This document shows, piece by piece, positions 32,949-41,929 of a DNA stretch of 56,812 nucleotides (position 1 is the stretch's first letter; every line of letters begins with the position of its first letter). This DNA comes from CAYOKT01 sp964404605 (GTDB taxonomy: Bacteria > Electryoneota > Electryoneia > Electryoneales > Electryoneaceae): NCBI GenBank assembly GCA_964404605.1, contig CAYOKT010000006.1, forward strand, positions 1 to 56,812. The letters run 5' to 3'. The notes under the pieces are model-generated. The model was not told the origin of the DNA and searched no databases. It saw only the letters and a list, made by a program, of their open reading frames with translations. The translations under genes were made by a program, and so were the position numbers.

Positions 32949-34544
32949 TCAGCCCCCCTCCCCAGAGAATAACGCATCAACACGGAGCGATTGCAGGGTT
33001 TCCACCGGCAGCCCCGCCTCCCGCCAGGCGCGCACGACCGCGGGGGCGGGCCAGGGGTCCGCCGCCGGATCGCCCCACCAGTCCGACAGGCCGCCGTCCC
33101 GGAGGAGCACCCCATCGCGGAGGAGAATCCACCGCGTCGCCCAGTCGGCGAAACGGTCCACATCGTGCCCGGCGACGAGGATGACACAGCCGCGCTCCGC
33201 CTCGCGGCGGATCAACTCCCCGACGGCGCCGGCGCTCGCCTCGTCCAGCCCCGCGGTGGGTTCGTCGAGCAGGTAGGCGTCAGGGCGAAGCGCGGCCACG
33301 GAGGCCAGCGCCGCCCGGCGCGCCTCGCCCCCGGAGAGGTCGAAGGGGTTGCGCTCCCCGTCCCGCACGGGGTCCAGCCGGAGCGCCGAGAGGGCCTGCC
33401 GGGCACGCTCTCCGGCTTCCGCGCCGCTCAGCCCGAGGTTCCGCGGGCCGTAGGCGACCTCGGCGAGCAGCGTCTCGGCGAAGAAGGAGCGCTCGGGGAA
33501 CTGGAAGGCGATTCCGATCCGGCCGCGGAGCCGCTCCGGCGGCGCGCCGTCCCAGAGCACCTCGCCGGAGGAGGGCGCAAGCAGCCCGGCCAGCACCTCG
33601 AGCAGGGTGCTCTTGCCCGCGCCGCTCGGACCGACGAGAGCCGTAACCTCGCCGGGGCGGAGCTCCAGGTCCAGGCCGTGCAGCACCTCGCGCTCTTCGC
33701 CGAAGAGCGGCCGCCGGGCGGCGTGCAGACCGCGTACCGTCACCGTGCACCCCGCCGCGTCCCCGGTGGAGACAGGAGCGGAAGAACGCACCGGCCCGCT
33801 CGTCTTCTTCCCCCCCATGACCGTCGGCGGGGACTCCTCGAGCCGCCGCCGGAGCCGCGTCAGCCGCGGCACGGCCAGGCCCGCGCGGGCGAGCGAACCG
33901 TCCTCGATCAACCTTCCGGCCTCGCCCACAGCCGCGATCCGTCCCTCCGCGAGCAGGGCGAGGCGGCCGGTGAGGGTGTACTCCTCCGGCGAGGAGGCGA
34001 CATAGAGGAGGATCGACTCCTCCGGGAGAGAGGCGAGGAGAGCATACAGCTCCCCGCGCGCATCGGGGTCGAGATAGGAGGCCGGTTCATCGAGCAGCCA
34101 CAGGGCGGGGCGCATCGCATAGGCCGCGGCGAAGGCGAGGCGCTGCATCTCGCCCCCGGACAGGTCGGACGGAGCCCGCCGCCGCAGCGCGGCCAGGCCG
34201 GTCAGCGCCAGCGCCTCATCGACCCGGCGGCGGATCTCCACGGTGGGCAGGCCGAGGTTCTCGAGCCCGAAGGCGACCTCCCCCTCCACGGTGGCGGCGA
34301 GGAGCTGGTTCTCGGGCGACTGCTGCACGAGACCGACCGGCGCGCTCTCTTGGGATCCGTCGTGCAGAATCCGCCCCCCGGTGGGCTCATACAGGCCCGC
34401 CGCGAGGGCGAGGAGGGTGGACTTGCCGCCGCCGCTCGCCCCGGCGAGGACCACGCGGTCGCCGGGCCGCAGGGTGAGATCCAGTCCGCGAAGCACCTCG
34501 GGTCCGCCGGGATAGGCGAAACGGACCCCCTCGAAGCGGAGCAT
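32949..34544 (-). CDS. Fused two-domain ECF/CbiO-type ABC transporter ATPase
   Basis: A 531-residue protein made of two ABC domains in tandem. The first has Walker A GASGGGKST, signature LSGGEMQRLA and Walker B LWLLDEPASYLD; the second has GPSGAGKST, LSGGEARRAA and YLLDEPTAGLD. The Q-loops read VQQSPENQL and FQFPERSFF, typical of energy-coupling factor ATPases EcfA1/EcfA2. It follows kdtA by only 3 bases and is the last gene of the smpB operon. No T component (EcfT) or S component lies in the window, so the transported vitamin or metal is unknown. Confidence 0.88.
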   Translation of the reverse strand: MLRFEGVRFAYPGGPEVLRGLDLTLRPGDRVVLAGASGGGKSTLLALAAGLYEPTGGRILHDGSQESAPVGLVQQSPENQLLAATVEGEVAFGLENLGLPTVEIRRRVDEALALTGLAALRRRAPSDLSGGEMQRLAFAAAYAMRPALWLLDEPASYLDPDARGELYALLASLPEESILLYVASSPEEYTLTGRLALLAEGRIAAVGEAGRLIEDGSLARAGLAVPRLTRLRRRLEESPPTVMGGKKTSGPVRSSAPVSTGDAAGCTVTVRGLHAARRPLFGEEREVLHGLDLELRPGEVTALVGPSGAGKSTLLEVLAGLLAPSSGEVLWDGAPPERLRGRIGIAFQFPERSFFAETLLAEVAYGPRNLGLSGAEAGERARQALSALRLDPVRDGERNPFDLSGGEARRAALASVAALRPDAYLLDEPTAGLDEASAGAVGELIRREAERGCVILVAGHDVDRFADWATRWILLRDGVLLRDGGLSDWWGDPAADPWPAPAVVRAWREAGLPVETLQSLRVDALFSGEGG

Positions 34545-34547
34545 CGG

Positions 34548-35831
34548 CTACCACCCCGCCAGCTTCGCGAGCTCCCCGGCCAGGCGGTCGGCGACGCCGG
34601 TGTGCCGGGCGACGTACCCGCCTGCGAGCTCCCCCCGCCTCCTGCTCTCCTCCCCCCCGGCGAGGGCGTCATCGAACGCCCGGGCCACCTGCTCCGGCGT
34701 CTCGATCATCTCCGCGCAGCCGAGGGCGAGCAGGTCCCGCGCCTCGTGGCTGTTGAGGTGGCGCGGCCCGAACAGCACCGGGATGGCGAACACCGCCGGT
34801 TCGAGTACCGAATGAACTCCCGCGCCGAACCCGCCCCCGACGTAGGCGATCCGCCCGAGGCCGTAGAGCCCCGCGAGGACACCGACCCGGTCGACGACCA
34901 CGACGTTGGGAACATCCGCCCCGTCCTCCACGGCGGCGAGGGTCGCCGTGCGGATTCCCTCCTCCGCGCACTCCTGCTCGATGCCGCGCAACCGCTCCGG
35001 GGTCGGCTCGTGGGGCACGAGGACGAGAACCGCCCCCGGATAGGCGGCGCAGATCCTTCCCCAGGCGGGAAGGAGGCGCTTCTCATCCTCCGGCCAGGTG
35101 CTCCCCGCCACCGCCACCTCCCGCCCGGCGAGACGGTCGGCGAGCGCCCCCTGGTCCTCCCGCCCGGCGAGGGCGCGCTGGCGCACGCGGTCGAAACGGG
35201 TGTCTCCGGCGGAGACGACCCGCACCTCCCCGCCGGCGAGGAAACGGAAACGCCGTGCATCATCCTCCGCCACCGCGTAGATCGCGCTGAGCCTGCCGAG
35301 AACCTCGCGGTTGAAGGGGATCGCCCAGCGGCGCAGGCGGGTGGAATCGGGCCGGAAGTTGCCGTTGATGACCGCCGTGGGAATCCCGCGGTCCGCCGCT
35401 TCCCAGATCAGGTTCGGCCACAGGTCGTGCTTGGCGAAGAGGATGAGCGAAGGCTCGAGAATGTCCAGCAGCCGGCGCACGCGGCGCGGGGAGTCGAAGG
35501 GGAGGTACAGGTGGGCGGCCGCCGCGGTGATCCCCTCCGCCCGCTCGCTGGCGGAAGGCGAATAGTAGCTGAGAATGATGTCCGCCTCGGCGCGCCCGCG
35601 CAGCGCTTCCAGCAGGGGAACCGCTCCCTCCAGCTCCCCGGCGGAGGCGCAGTGGACGAGCACCCGCGGGCGGTCGTCCCGGCAGCGTGACCTCGCCCGC
35701 GAGAGTTCCGCCGCCTCGCGCAGCCTCCCGCGCACCCCCGCCCGCACCTTGCGCGAGAAGGGCATGGCGAGCAACAGGCCCGCCTCCATCGCGGGAACCG
35801 CGAAGAGATTGTACCCCCCGCGCCAACTCAT
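34548..35831 (-). CDS. kdtA: 3-deoxy-D-manno-octulosonic acid (Kdo) transferase
   Basis: Adds Kdo to lipid A at the inner membrane. The 427-residue protein starts with an amphipathic anchor (MSWRGGYNLFAVPAMEAGL) and has the catalytic Glu region HCASAGELEGAVPLL, then KHDLWPNLIWEA and AVAGSTWPEDEK, and the GGGFGAGVHSVLEPA donor-site motif. ATG 35831 overlaps the GT9 stop as ATGA. It shows that the organism makes a Kdo-containing LPS. Confidence 0.93.
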   Translation of the reverse strand: MSWRGGYNLFAVPAMEAGLLLAMPFSRKVRAGVRGRLREAAELSRARSRCRDDRPRVLVHCASAGELEGAVPLLEALRGRAEADIILSYYSPSASERAEGITAAAAHLYLPFDSPRRVRRLLDILEPSLILFAKHDLWPNLIWEAADRGIPTAVINGNFRPDSTRLRRWAIPFNREVLGRLSAIYAVAEDDARRFRFLAGGEVRVVSAGDTRFDRVRQRALAGREDQGALADRLAGREVAVAGSTWPEDEKRLLPAWGRICAAYPGAVLVLVPHEPTPERLRGIEQECAEEGIRTATLAAVEDGADVPNVVVVDRVGVLAGLYGLGRIAYVGGGFGAGVHSVLEPAVFAIPVLFGPRHLNSHEARDLLALGCAEMIETPEQVARAFDDALAGGEESRRRGELAGGYVARHTGVADRLAGELAKLAGW

Positions 35832-36859
35832 GGCTCCGGACTCCCGCCGCGATCCCGTGTCGCTTCCGCCACGGCCTGCCCCAGGGTCGCCTCCACCTGG
35901 TCCGGTGTCAGCCTTTTCATGCACCGGTGGTGTCCCAGCGGGCAGCGCTCCCCGCCGTGGGCGCTGCAGGGACGGCACCAGAGAGGGGCTTCGAGCACCC
36001 GGGCATTCGGAGCGCGGAAGGGGAAGAAGCCGAATTCGCGCACCGTGGGGCCGAAGAGGGCGACGAGGGGGCGGCCGGACGCCACGGCGAGGTGCATCGG
36101 GCCGGTGTCGCCGCTGACGATGCCCTTGGCGCCGGAGAGCACCGCGGCGGTCATCAGCGGCGGGGTGCGGCCGGTCAGGTCCACCACCTGCCGTCCGTTC
36201 GTGCCGGCGACGGCGGCCACCTCGCGCGGCATGTCGCCGGGTCCGCCGATCACGATCACCGGCCTCTCCCGCCGCAGCAGTCCGACGAGTTCGGCCCAGT
36301 ACTCCCCCGGCCAGCGCTTGGTCGCATGCTTCGCGCCCGGGATGATCGCGTAGGGCTTGGTCAGCAGGACCGGCCAGCGCTTCGCCGCCTCCTGCCAGAG
36401 TTCCTCGCCCAGCCGCAGGGTCAACCCGCGATCATCATCCCACACCCCCCAGGAGGAGACGGCTCGAAGGTAGCGCAGGGGTACGGGTTCGAAGCGCCCG
36501 AGACGAAGTTTCGTCGCGATCAGCACCCCGCGGCGGAACCGGGGAGGGCGGTACACCGCATTCCGTCCCGCCCTGAGCGCCCGGCGGACTTTCGCGCTCC
36601 GGGGCGAGCCCTGCAGGTCGGCGAGGTAATCCCAGGACCCCTCCGCCAGCCGGGAGACATCCCGGGTGAAGGAAGCGCCCCGGCGTCGGATCGCCTCCAC
36701 CCTGCCGACGCCCGGCAGCGCCGCGGCCAGCTCGGCGTAGCGCGAGGTCGTGATGAAGACGATTTCCGCCTCGGGGAAGGCGCGGTGCAGGGCACGGCAT
36801 ACCGGCCCCGCGAGCACGATATCCCCCATGGAGCTAAGGCGCAAAATCCCGATTCGCAC
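35828..36859 (-). CDS. Glycosyltransferase family 9 (heptosyltransferase-like)
   Basis: An LPS-core heptosyltransferase-type enzyme. It opens RIGILRLSSMGDIVLAGPV and later has VIIGGPGDMPREV-like and SGDTGPMHLAVASGRPLVAL segments that define GT9 (GDTGPMHLA). A cysteine-rich patch near the end (WCRPCSAHGGERCPLGHHRC) is common in the family. I chose GTG 36859, where the first strand begins and GAGGGC precedes it; a GTG at 36916 would overlap the apbE stop by four bases and add 19 arginine-rich residues. Heptose specificity is presumed from kdtA next door. Confidence 0.9.
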   Translation of the reverse strand: MRIGILRLSSMGDIVLAGPVCRALHRAFPEAEIVFITTSRYAELAAALPGVGRVEAIRRRGASFTRDVSRLAEGSWDYLADLQGSPRSAKVRRALRAGRNAVYRPPRFRRGVLIATKLRLGRFEPVPLRYLRAVSSWGVWDDDRGLTLRLGEELWQEAAKRWPVLLTKPYAIIPGAKHATKRWPGEYWAELVGLLRRERPVIVIGGPGDMPREVAAVAGTNGRQVVDLTGRTPPLMTAAVLSGAKGIVSGDTGPMHLAVASGRPLVALFGPTVREFGFFPFRAPNARVLEAPLWCRPCSAHGGERCPLGHHRCMKRLTPDQVEATLGQAVAEATRDRGGSPEP

Positions 36860-36912
36860 AACGCCCTCGTGTCGCTGTTCCCCGCGCTCCCGTTCCCGCC
36901 CGGGAACCCCTC

Positions 36913-37941
36913 TCACCGGCGCTCCACACTCGCCGCCCGGTCTTCCATCGCCTGAAAGCCGGGGGTTCTCCGTGCGACCACCTCTCCCTCCCGCTCCACC
37001 GCGATCAGCGCCTCCACCCCCATCCCGCGCGCGGCGGCGAGCCCCTCTTCGGGCCCGAGGACGAACAGGCCGGTGGCCTGCGCATCCGCCCCGGTGCAGG
37101 TCGGGGCGAACACCGTGGTCGAGATCGAGGCTCTCGCGGGATACCCGGTGGCCGGATCGAAGATATGGTGATACCGCACCCCGCCGGCCTCGAAATATCG
37201 CTCATAATCACCCGAGGTGGCGACCGCTCCGCTGTCGAGAGCGATGATCGTCAGGTTCTCGTCCAGTTTCCGGGGGTGGCGCACGGCGATCCGCCACGGG
37301 GTGCCGTCCCGCTTCCGGCCGAACACCCGCAGGTCGCCCCCCGCCCAGACCATCCCGGCGCTGACACCGTTCTCCCGGAGGACTTCACAGGCGCGGTCCA
37401 CGGCGTACCCCTTGGCGATTCCGCCGAGCTCCAGCGCCGCCCCCTCCGGGTCGAGCCGCGCCCGGCCCGAGTCCGGCACGGTGAACCGCGTGGCCCGGAC
37501 GATCGCCAGCACGCTGTCGATCTCCCGTTGGGACGGGACGCGCTCCCCGGGGGTGTTGATGCCCCACAGGTTCACCAGCGGCCCGAGGTCGGGGCGGAAC
37601 GCGCCCCGTGTCCCGGCGGAGATCCGGTACCCCTCCTCGATCAGGCCGATCAGCTCCCCGCCCACCGGAAAGGAGCCGCGGCCGGAGATGTCGTTCAACC
37701 GGGCGAGTTCACCCCACTTCGCCAGCGACTCGATGCGCTCGATCTCCGCGAAGGCCCGTTCGATCGCCCTCTCCCCCTCCCGCCGCGAGAAACCCGGCGC
37801 GAGGTCCTCCACCGTGATCCGCACCTCGGTGCCCAGGCTGTACCGGGTGGACTCCAGGGGCGCGCGGCTGCACCCGGCGGCGAACAGAAGCGGAGCGATC
37901 AGGAGACCCGGGACCCACTTCGGCAATGCGGGGTGCTTCAT
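36913..37941 (-). CDS. apbE: FAD:protein FMN transferase (ApbE), lipoprotein form
   Basis: Attaches FMN covalently to Thr or Ser in respiratory subunits such as NqrB/C or RnfG. The 342-residue protein has a lipoprotein signal (LIAPLLFAAGCSRA), so it should be membrane-anchored on the periplasmic side. Family marks are LARLNDIS, FRPDLGPLVNLWGI, ELGGIAKGYAVDRA, GAVATSGDYERYFE and HHIFDPATGYPAR. FRPD replaces the more common FDPT. The ATG at 37941 overlaps the polyprenyl synthase stop as ATGA. No flavinylated target is in the window. Confidence 0.94.
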   Translation of the reverse strand: MKHPALPKWVPGLLIAPLLFAAGCSRAPLESTRYSLGTEVRITVEDLAPGFSRREGERAIERAFAEIERIESLAKWGELARLNDISGRGSFPVGGELIGLIEEGYRISAGTRGAFRPDLGPLVNLWGINTPGERVPSQREIDSVLAIVRATRFTVPDSGRARLDPEGAALELGGIAKGYAVDRACEVLRENGVSAGMVWAGGDLRVFGRKRDGTPWRIAVRHPRKLDENLTIIALDSGAVATSGDYERYFEAGGVRYHHIFDPATGYPARASISTTVFAPTCTGADAQATGLFVLGPEEGLAAARGMGVEALIAVEREGEVVARRTPGFQAMEDRAASVERR

Positions 37942-38972
37942 CGGCGGCGCTCCGCGGCGAAGCGGGCGAAGAGGGAGAGCTGGTCGCGCCACGGGCTGGG
38001 CGGAAGCGCCTCGAGCGCCCGCTGCGCCTTGGCGGCGTAGTCGGCGGCGACCCGGCGCGCGTACTCGATGCCGCCGGACTCGCGGATCAGGGCCGTCACC
38101 TCCCGCAGGTCCACACTCCTGCCGCGCTTGGAGGCCTTCTTCGAGGCTTTCAACCGGCGCAGCACCTGGCGCCTCTTCCCGGCGCCCAGTTGTTCGAGGG
38201 TGTGAATCAGGGGCAGCGTGAGCTTCGCCTGCCCGAGGTCGAGGCCCGTCGGCTTGCCGAGCTTCCTCCCGCCGTCGCCGAGGTCCAGCAGGTCGTCGCG
38301 GATCTGGAACGCGATCCCGACCAGTTCGCCGTACTCGCGCAGCGGGGCGCGCATCTCCTCGGGCGCGCCGAGGGAGAGCGGCCCCATCTGGCAGGCGGCC
38401 CCGATCAGGGAGGCGGTCTTGTCCGAAACGAGCTGGAAATAGGCCGGCTTGTCGAGGTCGAGGGTGCGGGCGTGGATCGCCTCGTTCAACTCCCCCTTGG
38501 CGAGGCGGACGGCGCAGTCGCTGAACAGGTCGAGCACCTCGAGGCTGCGCTGCGCGAGCATCCCCTCGAGGGAGCGGGCGAGCATGTAGTCCCCGAAGAG
38601 CACCGCCACCTTGTTGTTGAAGACCACGTTCAGGGTGGGGCGGCCGCGGCGCTCATCGGCCCGGTCGACCACGTCATCGTGCACCAGGGTCGCCGTGTGC
38701 AGCATCTCGACGACCAGCGCGGCGGTGAGCGTCCGCTCGCTGAGCTCCCCCTCCGCCCCGGCCGCGCGGGCCGAGAGGAGGGTCAGCGCGGGCCGCAACT
38801 CCTTGCCCCGGCTCCTCACCAGGTAGGCCGAAACCTGGTCGATGAAAAAGGAGCCGCTGCGGAGGAAACGGCGGTAATGGCGGCGGAAGGCCCGCAGGTC
38901 ATCCCGCACGGGAGCGAGGATGTCCCTCAAGCGCACTTCGCCAACGGCCTTCGTTTGAACCACCGTGCTCAA
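37938..38972 (-). CDS. Polyprenyl diphosphate synthase
   Basis: A 344-residue all-trans prenyltransferase. The first aspartate motif is LVHDDVVDRADERRG and the second IRDDLLDL; GKELRP is the substrate-binding motif. Such enzymes make the side chain of menaquinone or a related quinone. Chain length cannot be told reliably. Its ATG overlaps the smpB stop as ATGA. Quinone synthesis fits the quinol-linked DsrMKJOP system, though other uses are possible. Confidence 0.93.
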   Translation of the reverse strand: MSTVVQTKAVGEVRLRDILAPVRDDLRAFRRHYRRFLRSGSFFIDQVSAYLVRSRGKELRPALTLLSARAAGAEGELSERTLTAALVVEMLHTATLVHDDVVDRADERRGRPTLNVVFNNKVAVLFGDYMLARSLEGMLAQRSLEVLDLFSDCAVRLAKGELNEAIHARTLDLDKPAYFQLVSDKTASLIGAACQMGPLSLGAPEEMRAPLREYGELVGIAFQIRDDLLDLGDGGRKLGKPTGLDLGQAKLTLPLIHTLEQLGAGKRRQVLRRLKASKKASKRGRSVDLREVTALIRESGGIEYARRVAADYAAKAQRALEALPPSPWRDQLSLFARFAAERRR

Positions 38973-39439
38973 CGATTCCAGCGCTCTGTCTCCCTCTTCG
39001 CGCGGGCGAGGTCGCGTTTCGCCTCGCGCGCGGCGATCGCCGCACGCTTGTCATACTGCCGCTTGCCGCGGGCGAGACCGATCTCCACCTTCGCATACCC
39101 CCGGTCGTTGAAGTAAACCCGGAGCGGGATCACGGTCAACCCCTTCTCCTGCACCTTGCGGGCGAGACGGTTGATTTCGCGGCGGTGAAGGAGCAGTTTC
39201 TTCGGCCGGTGGGGATGCTGTTCGGCGTAGCCCCGCCGCTCGTAGGAGGCGATCGCCATGCCGACCAGCACCGCGGCACCCTCGTCGAAGTTGACATGGG
39301 CCTCCCGCAGGCTGACCCGCCCCTCGCGGACGGACTTCACCTCCGGCCCGGTGAGCACCAGCCCCGCCTCGAGGCGCTCCAGGATCTCGTAGTCGTGGAA
39401 CGCCTTGCGATTCTTGATTTCCGGCGAAGCATACGGCAT
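38969..39439 (-). CDS. smpB: SsrA-binding protein SmpB
   Basis: The tmRNA partner in trans-translation. The 156-residue protein has KNRKAFHDYEILERLEAG, LTGPEVKSVREGRVSL and GLTVIPLRVYFNDRGYAKVE, followed by the basic C-terminal tail with KRQYDKR. It is the first gene of the overlapping run smpB, polyprenyl synthase, apbE, GT9, kdtA, ECF ATPase. The start MPYASPEI at 39439 is normal for the family. No ssrA gene was seen. Confidence 0.97.
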   Translation of the reverse strand: MPYASPEIKNRKAFHDYEILERLEAGLVLTGPEVKSVREGRVSLREAHVNFDEGAAVLVGMAIASYERRGYAEQHPHRPKKLLLHRREINRLARKVQEKGLTVIPLRVYFNDRGYAKVEIGLARGKRQYDKRAAIAAREAKRDLARAKRETERWNR

Positions 39440-39575
39440 GAACGCCCCCTGGGCGGGGAGGGGACCGGGCGCGGAGAACGCGCCCCACCCGCCCGGTCGG
39501 AACGGGAAACCCGCACGGCCGGAGGGGAAGAGTACCCTCCACCGGGGCCATCAACCCCTATCCGTGTGAAACGAT

Positions 39576-41093
39576 TCAGTCGCCGAACTTGATCCCCTGC
39601 GCGAGGGGGAGGTCCCGGGAGTAGTTGATGGTGTTCGTCTGGCGGCGCATGTAGGCCTTCCAGGCGTCGCTGCCCGATTCGCGCCCGCCGCCGGTCTCCT
39701 TCTCGCCCCCGAAGGCGCCGCCGATCTCCGCCCCGGAGGTCCCGAGGTTCACATTGGCGATCCCGCAGTCCGAGCCCTCCGGGCTGAGGAAGGTTTCCGC
39801 CTCGCGCACGTCGTTGGTGAAGATGGAGCTGGAGAGCCCCTGCGGCACCTCGTTGTGCCAGGCGAGGACCTCCTCGAAGTCTTCGTACTCCATCAGGTAG
39901 AGGATCGGAGCGAAGGTCTCCCGGTGGACGATCTCCCAGTCGTGCTGCGCCTTGACGATGACCGGCTCGACGAAGTATCCCGGCCGGTCGAGACGCGCGC
40001 CGCCGGTGAGGATCTCCCCGCCCAGCTCGCGGATGGTCTCCAGCGCGCCCATCATCTCCTCCACGGCCGCCTCGTTGACCAGCGGACCCATGAGGATCCC
40101 CTCCTCGAGGGGGTCCCCGATGGTCACCTTCCCATAGGCGTCCAGCAGCATCCTGGTGAACTTCCCGGAGACGCTCTTGTGCACGAAGACGCGGCGGGTG
40201 GAGGTGCAGCGCTGCCCGGCGGTCCCCACGGCGCCGAAGAGCACCGAGCGCATCGCCATCTCGAGGTCCGCGGACGGGGTGACGATGACCGCGTTGTTCC
40301 CGCCGAGTTCGAGGATCGTGCTGCCGAGCCGCTTGCCGACGACCTCCCCGACGCGCTTGCCCATCACCGTGGAGCCGGTGAAACTGACGAGGGGAATCCG
40401 GTCGTCGCGGATCAACCGCTCGCCCACCGTGCGCCCGCGCCCGATGACGAGGTTGAACACCCCCTCGGCGTCATGCGCCTTCATCACCTCGCCCGCGATC
40501 TTCTGCACCGCGATCGCCGTCAAGGGCACCTCGGAGGAGGGCTTCCAGATGGTGACATCGCCGCAGACCGCCGCGAGGGCGGCGTTCCACGCCCACACGG
40601 CCACGGGGAAGTTGAACGCCGTGATGACACCCACCGGCCCCAGGGGGTGCCACTGCTCCATCATCCGGTGACGGACCCGCTCGGAGGGCATGGTCCGGCC
40701 GTAGAGCTGGCGCGAGAGACCGACGGCGAAGTCGCAGATGTCGATCATCTCCTGCACCTCGCCCCACCCCTCCTGGACAATCTTGCCCATCTCGAGGCTG
40801 ACCAGGCGGCCGAGGGCGTCCTTCTTCTCCCGCAGGGCGTCGGCGAGGTCGCGGACCATCAGCCCGCGCACCGGACCGGGCACCATGCGCCAGCGCTTGA
40901 ACGCCTCGACGGCGTGCGCCATCACCTCTTCGTAGTCGTCCTCCGTCGCCTGGGAGACGGTGGCGATGGGCTCCCCCGTCGTCGGATTCACCGAAGCGAG
41001 GATGTCGCGCCCCTCGCCGCCGATCCACCCATCTTGACCCCAGCAGGCGCCCGGATTCATCTCCTGAATACCCAGTTCCTTGAGAAAGTCCAT
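39576..41093 (-). CDS. Aldehyde dehydrogenase, ALDH7 (antiquitin/AmaB) type
   Basis: A 505-residue NAD(P)-dependent dehydrogenase. The catalytic cysteine is in AGQRCTSTRR and the general base Glu in LELGGNNAVIV; FNFPVAVWAWNAALA and the C-terminal GGAFGGEKETGGGRESGSD with RRQTNTINYS are characteristic of ALDH7, which oxidises alpha-aminoadipate semialdehyde in lysine breakdown. No other lysine-catabolic gene is near, so the substrate is uncertain. It stands alone, 136 bases from smpB and with a terminator upstream. Confidence 0.92.
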   Translation of the reverse strand: MDFLKELGIQEMNPGACWGQDGWIGGEGRDILASVNPTTGEPIATVSQATEDDYEEVMAHAVEAFKRWRMVPGPVRGLMVRDLADALREKKDALGRLVSLEMGKIVQEGWGEVQEMIDICDFAVGLSRQLYGRTMPSERVRHRMMEQWHPLGPVGVITAFNFPVAVWAWNAALAAVCGDVTIWKPSSEVPLTAIAVQKIAGEVMKAHDAEGVFNLVIGRGRTVGERLIRDDRIPLVSFTGSTVMGKRVGEVVGKRLGSTILELGGNNAVIVTPSADLEMAMRSVLFGAVGTAGQRCTSTRRVFVHKSVSGKFTRMLLDAYGKVTIGDPLEEGILMGPLVNEAAVEEMMGALETIRELGGEILTGGARLDRPGYFVEPVIVKAQHDWEIVHRETFAPILYLMEYEDFEEVLAWHNEVPQGLSSSIFTNDVREAETFLSPEGSDCGIANVNLGTSGAEIGGAFGGEKETGGGRESGSDAWKAYMRRQTNTINYSRDLPLAQGIKFGD

Positions 41094-41221
41094 CGGTCAA
41101 CTCCCCTTGGGGTTGTAGGAATACGCGTCGAAACCCGTCCGGTTTCAAAGGGATTCAAAATAGCCTGCGGCTTCGGAGAGAGTCAACGAACGCACAGATG
41201 CAGGGAGCCCGCTCCAACCGT

Positions 41222-41252
41222 AAAAAAACGCGCAACCTTCGAGGTTGCGCGT
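41222..41252 (-). terminator. Strong intrinsic terminator after the FmdB-like gene
   Basis: A perfect stem CGCGCAACC with GGTTGCGCG (41229-41237, 41243-41251) is followed on the minus strand by a run of seven T. It lies 28 bases past the FmdB-like stop and separates that gene from the aldehyde dehydrogenase. Confidence 0.93.
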
Positions 41253-41279
41253 ATCGTTCGGCCATCCCGAGCCATGGTG

Positions 41280-41600
41280 TCAGGAGGTCGTCTTTTCGTG
41301 TTTCTTCTCCGCGGTCTTCCCGCCGTCGCCCGGGCCCGCGCCGCTTTTCTCCTCGCCGGAAACCTTCTTCTCCGTCGCGGTCCTGCCGTTCCCGTTCCCG
41401 CCCGGCGGCGAGCTGTGGTCATGCTTGTAATCGGTGATGTAAAACCCGCTGCCCTTGAAGATCAGCCCGGCGCCGCGGCCGATCTGGCGCTCCGCGGCCG
41501 CACCGCATTCCGGGCAGCGCTTCCCACCGTTGTCCGACACCGAATGAAACAGATCGAAGGTGTGCCCGCAGACGGTGCAACGATACGTGTATGTCGGCAT
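41280..41600 (-). CDS. FmdB-family zinc ribbon protein
   Basis: A 106-residue protein. The N-terminal zinc ribbon has two CxxC pairs (MPTYTYRCTVCGHTFD and KRCPECGAAAER), then FKGSGFYITDYK, all as in the FmdB regulatory-protein family. A low-complexity Gly/Lys/Glu tail makes up the last 45 residues. The start is fixed by GGAGGTGAGA before ATG 41600. Its role is unknown; FmdB proteins are generally small nucleic-acid-binding candidates. Confidence 0.88.
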   Translation of the reverse strand: MPTYTYRCTVCGHTFDLFHSVSDNGGKRCPECGAAAERQIGRGAGLIFKGSGFYITDYKHDHSSPPGGNGNGRTATEKKVSGEEKSGAGPGDGGKTAEKKHEKTTS

Positions 41601-41929
41601 TCTCACCTCCACCCCGTTGGGTCGGTCCCTCCGCCCCCGGGAAATCCGGGAGCAAGCCGCGTGCCGAATGAAGCCGGCCCCGTATCCGGGAAAGGAAAAA
41701 ACCCGCCATCCAGCCGGAAATACCGCGGGAACACAGCCTCCGGCGCGGCGAGCTCTCCACAACTCCCGTAGCTCGGGGTTCTTCCTCCCGCCCGGCCTCC
41801 GCCACCGGTCTGCCATTTCGGCAGGCGCGCCGGCGGGCAAGCGGTTAATGTAGCGCGCCTCCGGGGTGGGTGCAACCGCCGGTTTCACACGACCGGAGGC
41901 GCTCATTCCGCGGCGCGGCTGTGAGGCGA
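41601..41929. other. Intergenic region between mltF and the FmdB-like gene
   Basis: A 329-base space. A weak minus-strand terminator candidate is present: a 5-base stem (41725-41729 with 41702-41706) followed by six T at 41701-41696, usable after mltF. The promoter for the FmdB-like gene should lie between it and 41600. I see no gene or recognised RNA here. Confidence 0.45.

Noticed and set aside
32991..35690. An 899-codon plus-strand open frame
   Set aside because: It is antisense to the ECF ATPase and kdtA, with low-complexity Gly/Glu/Arg composition and no ribosome site.
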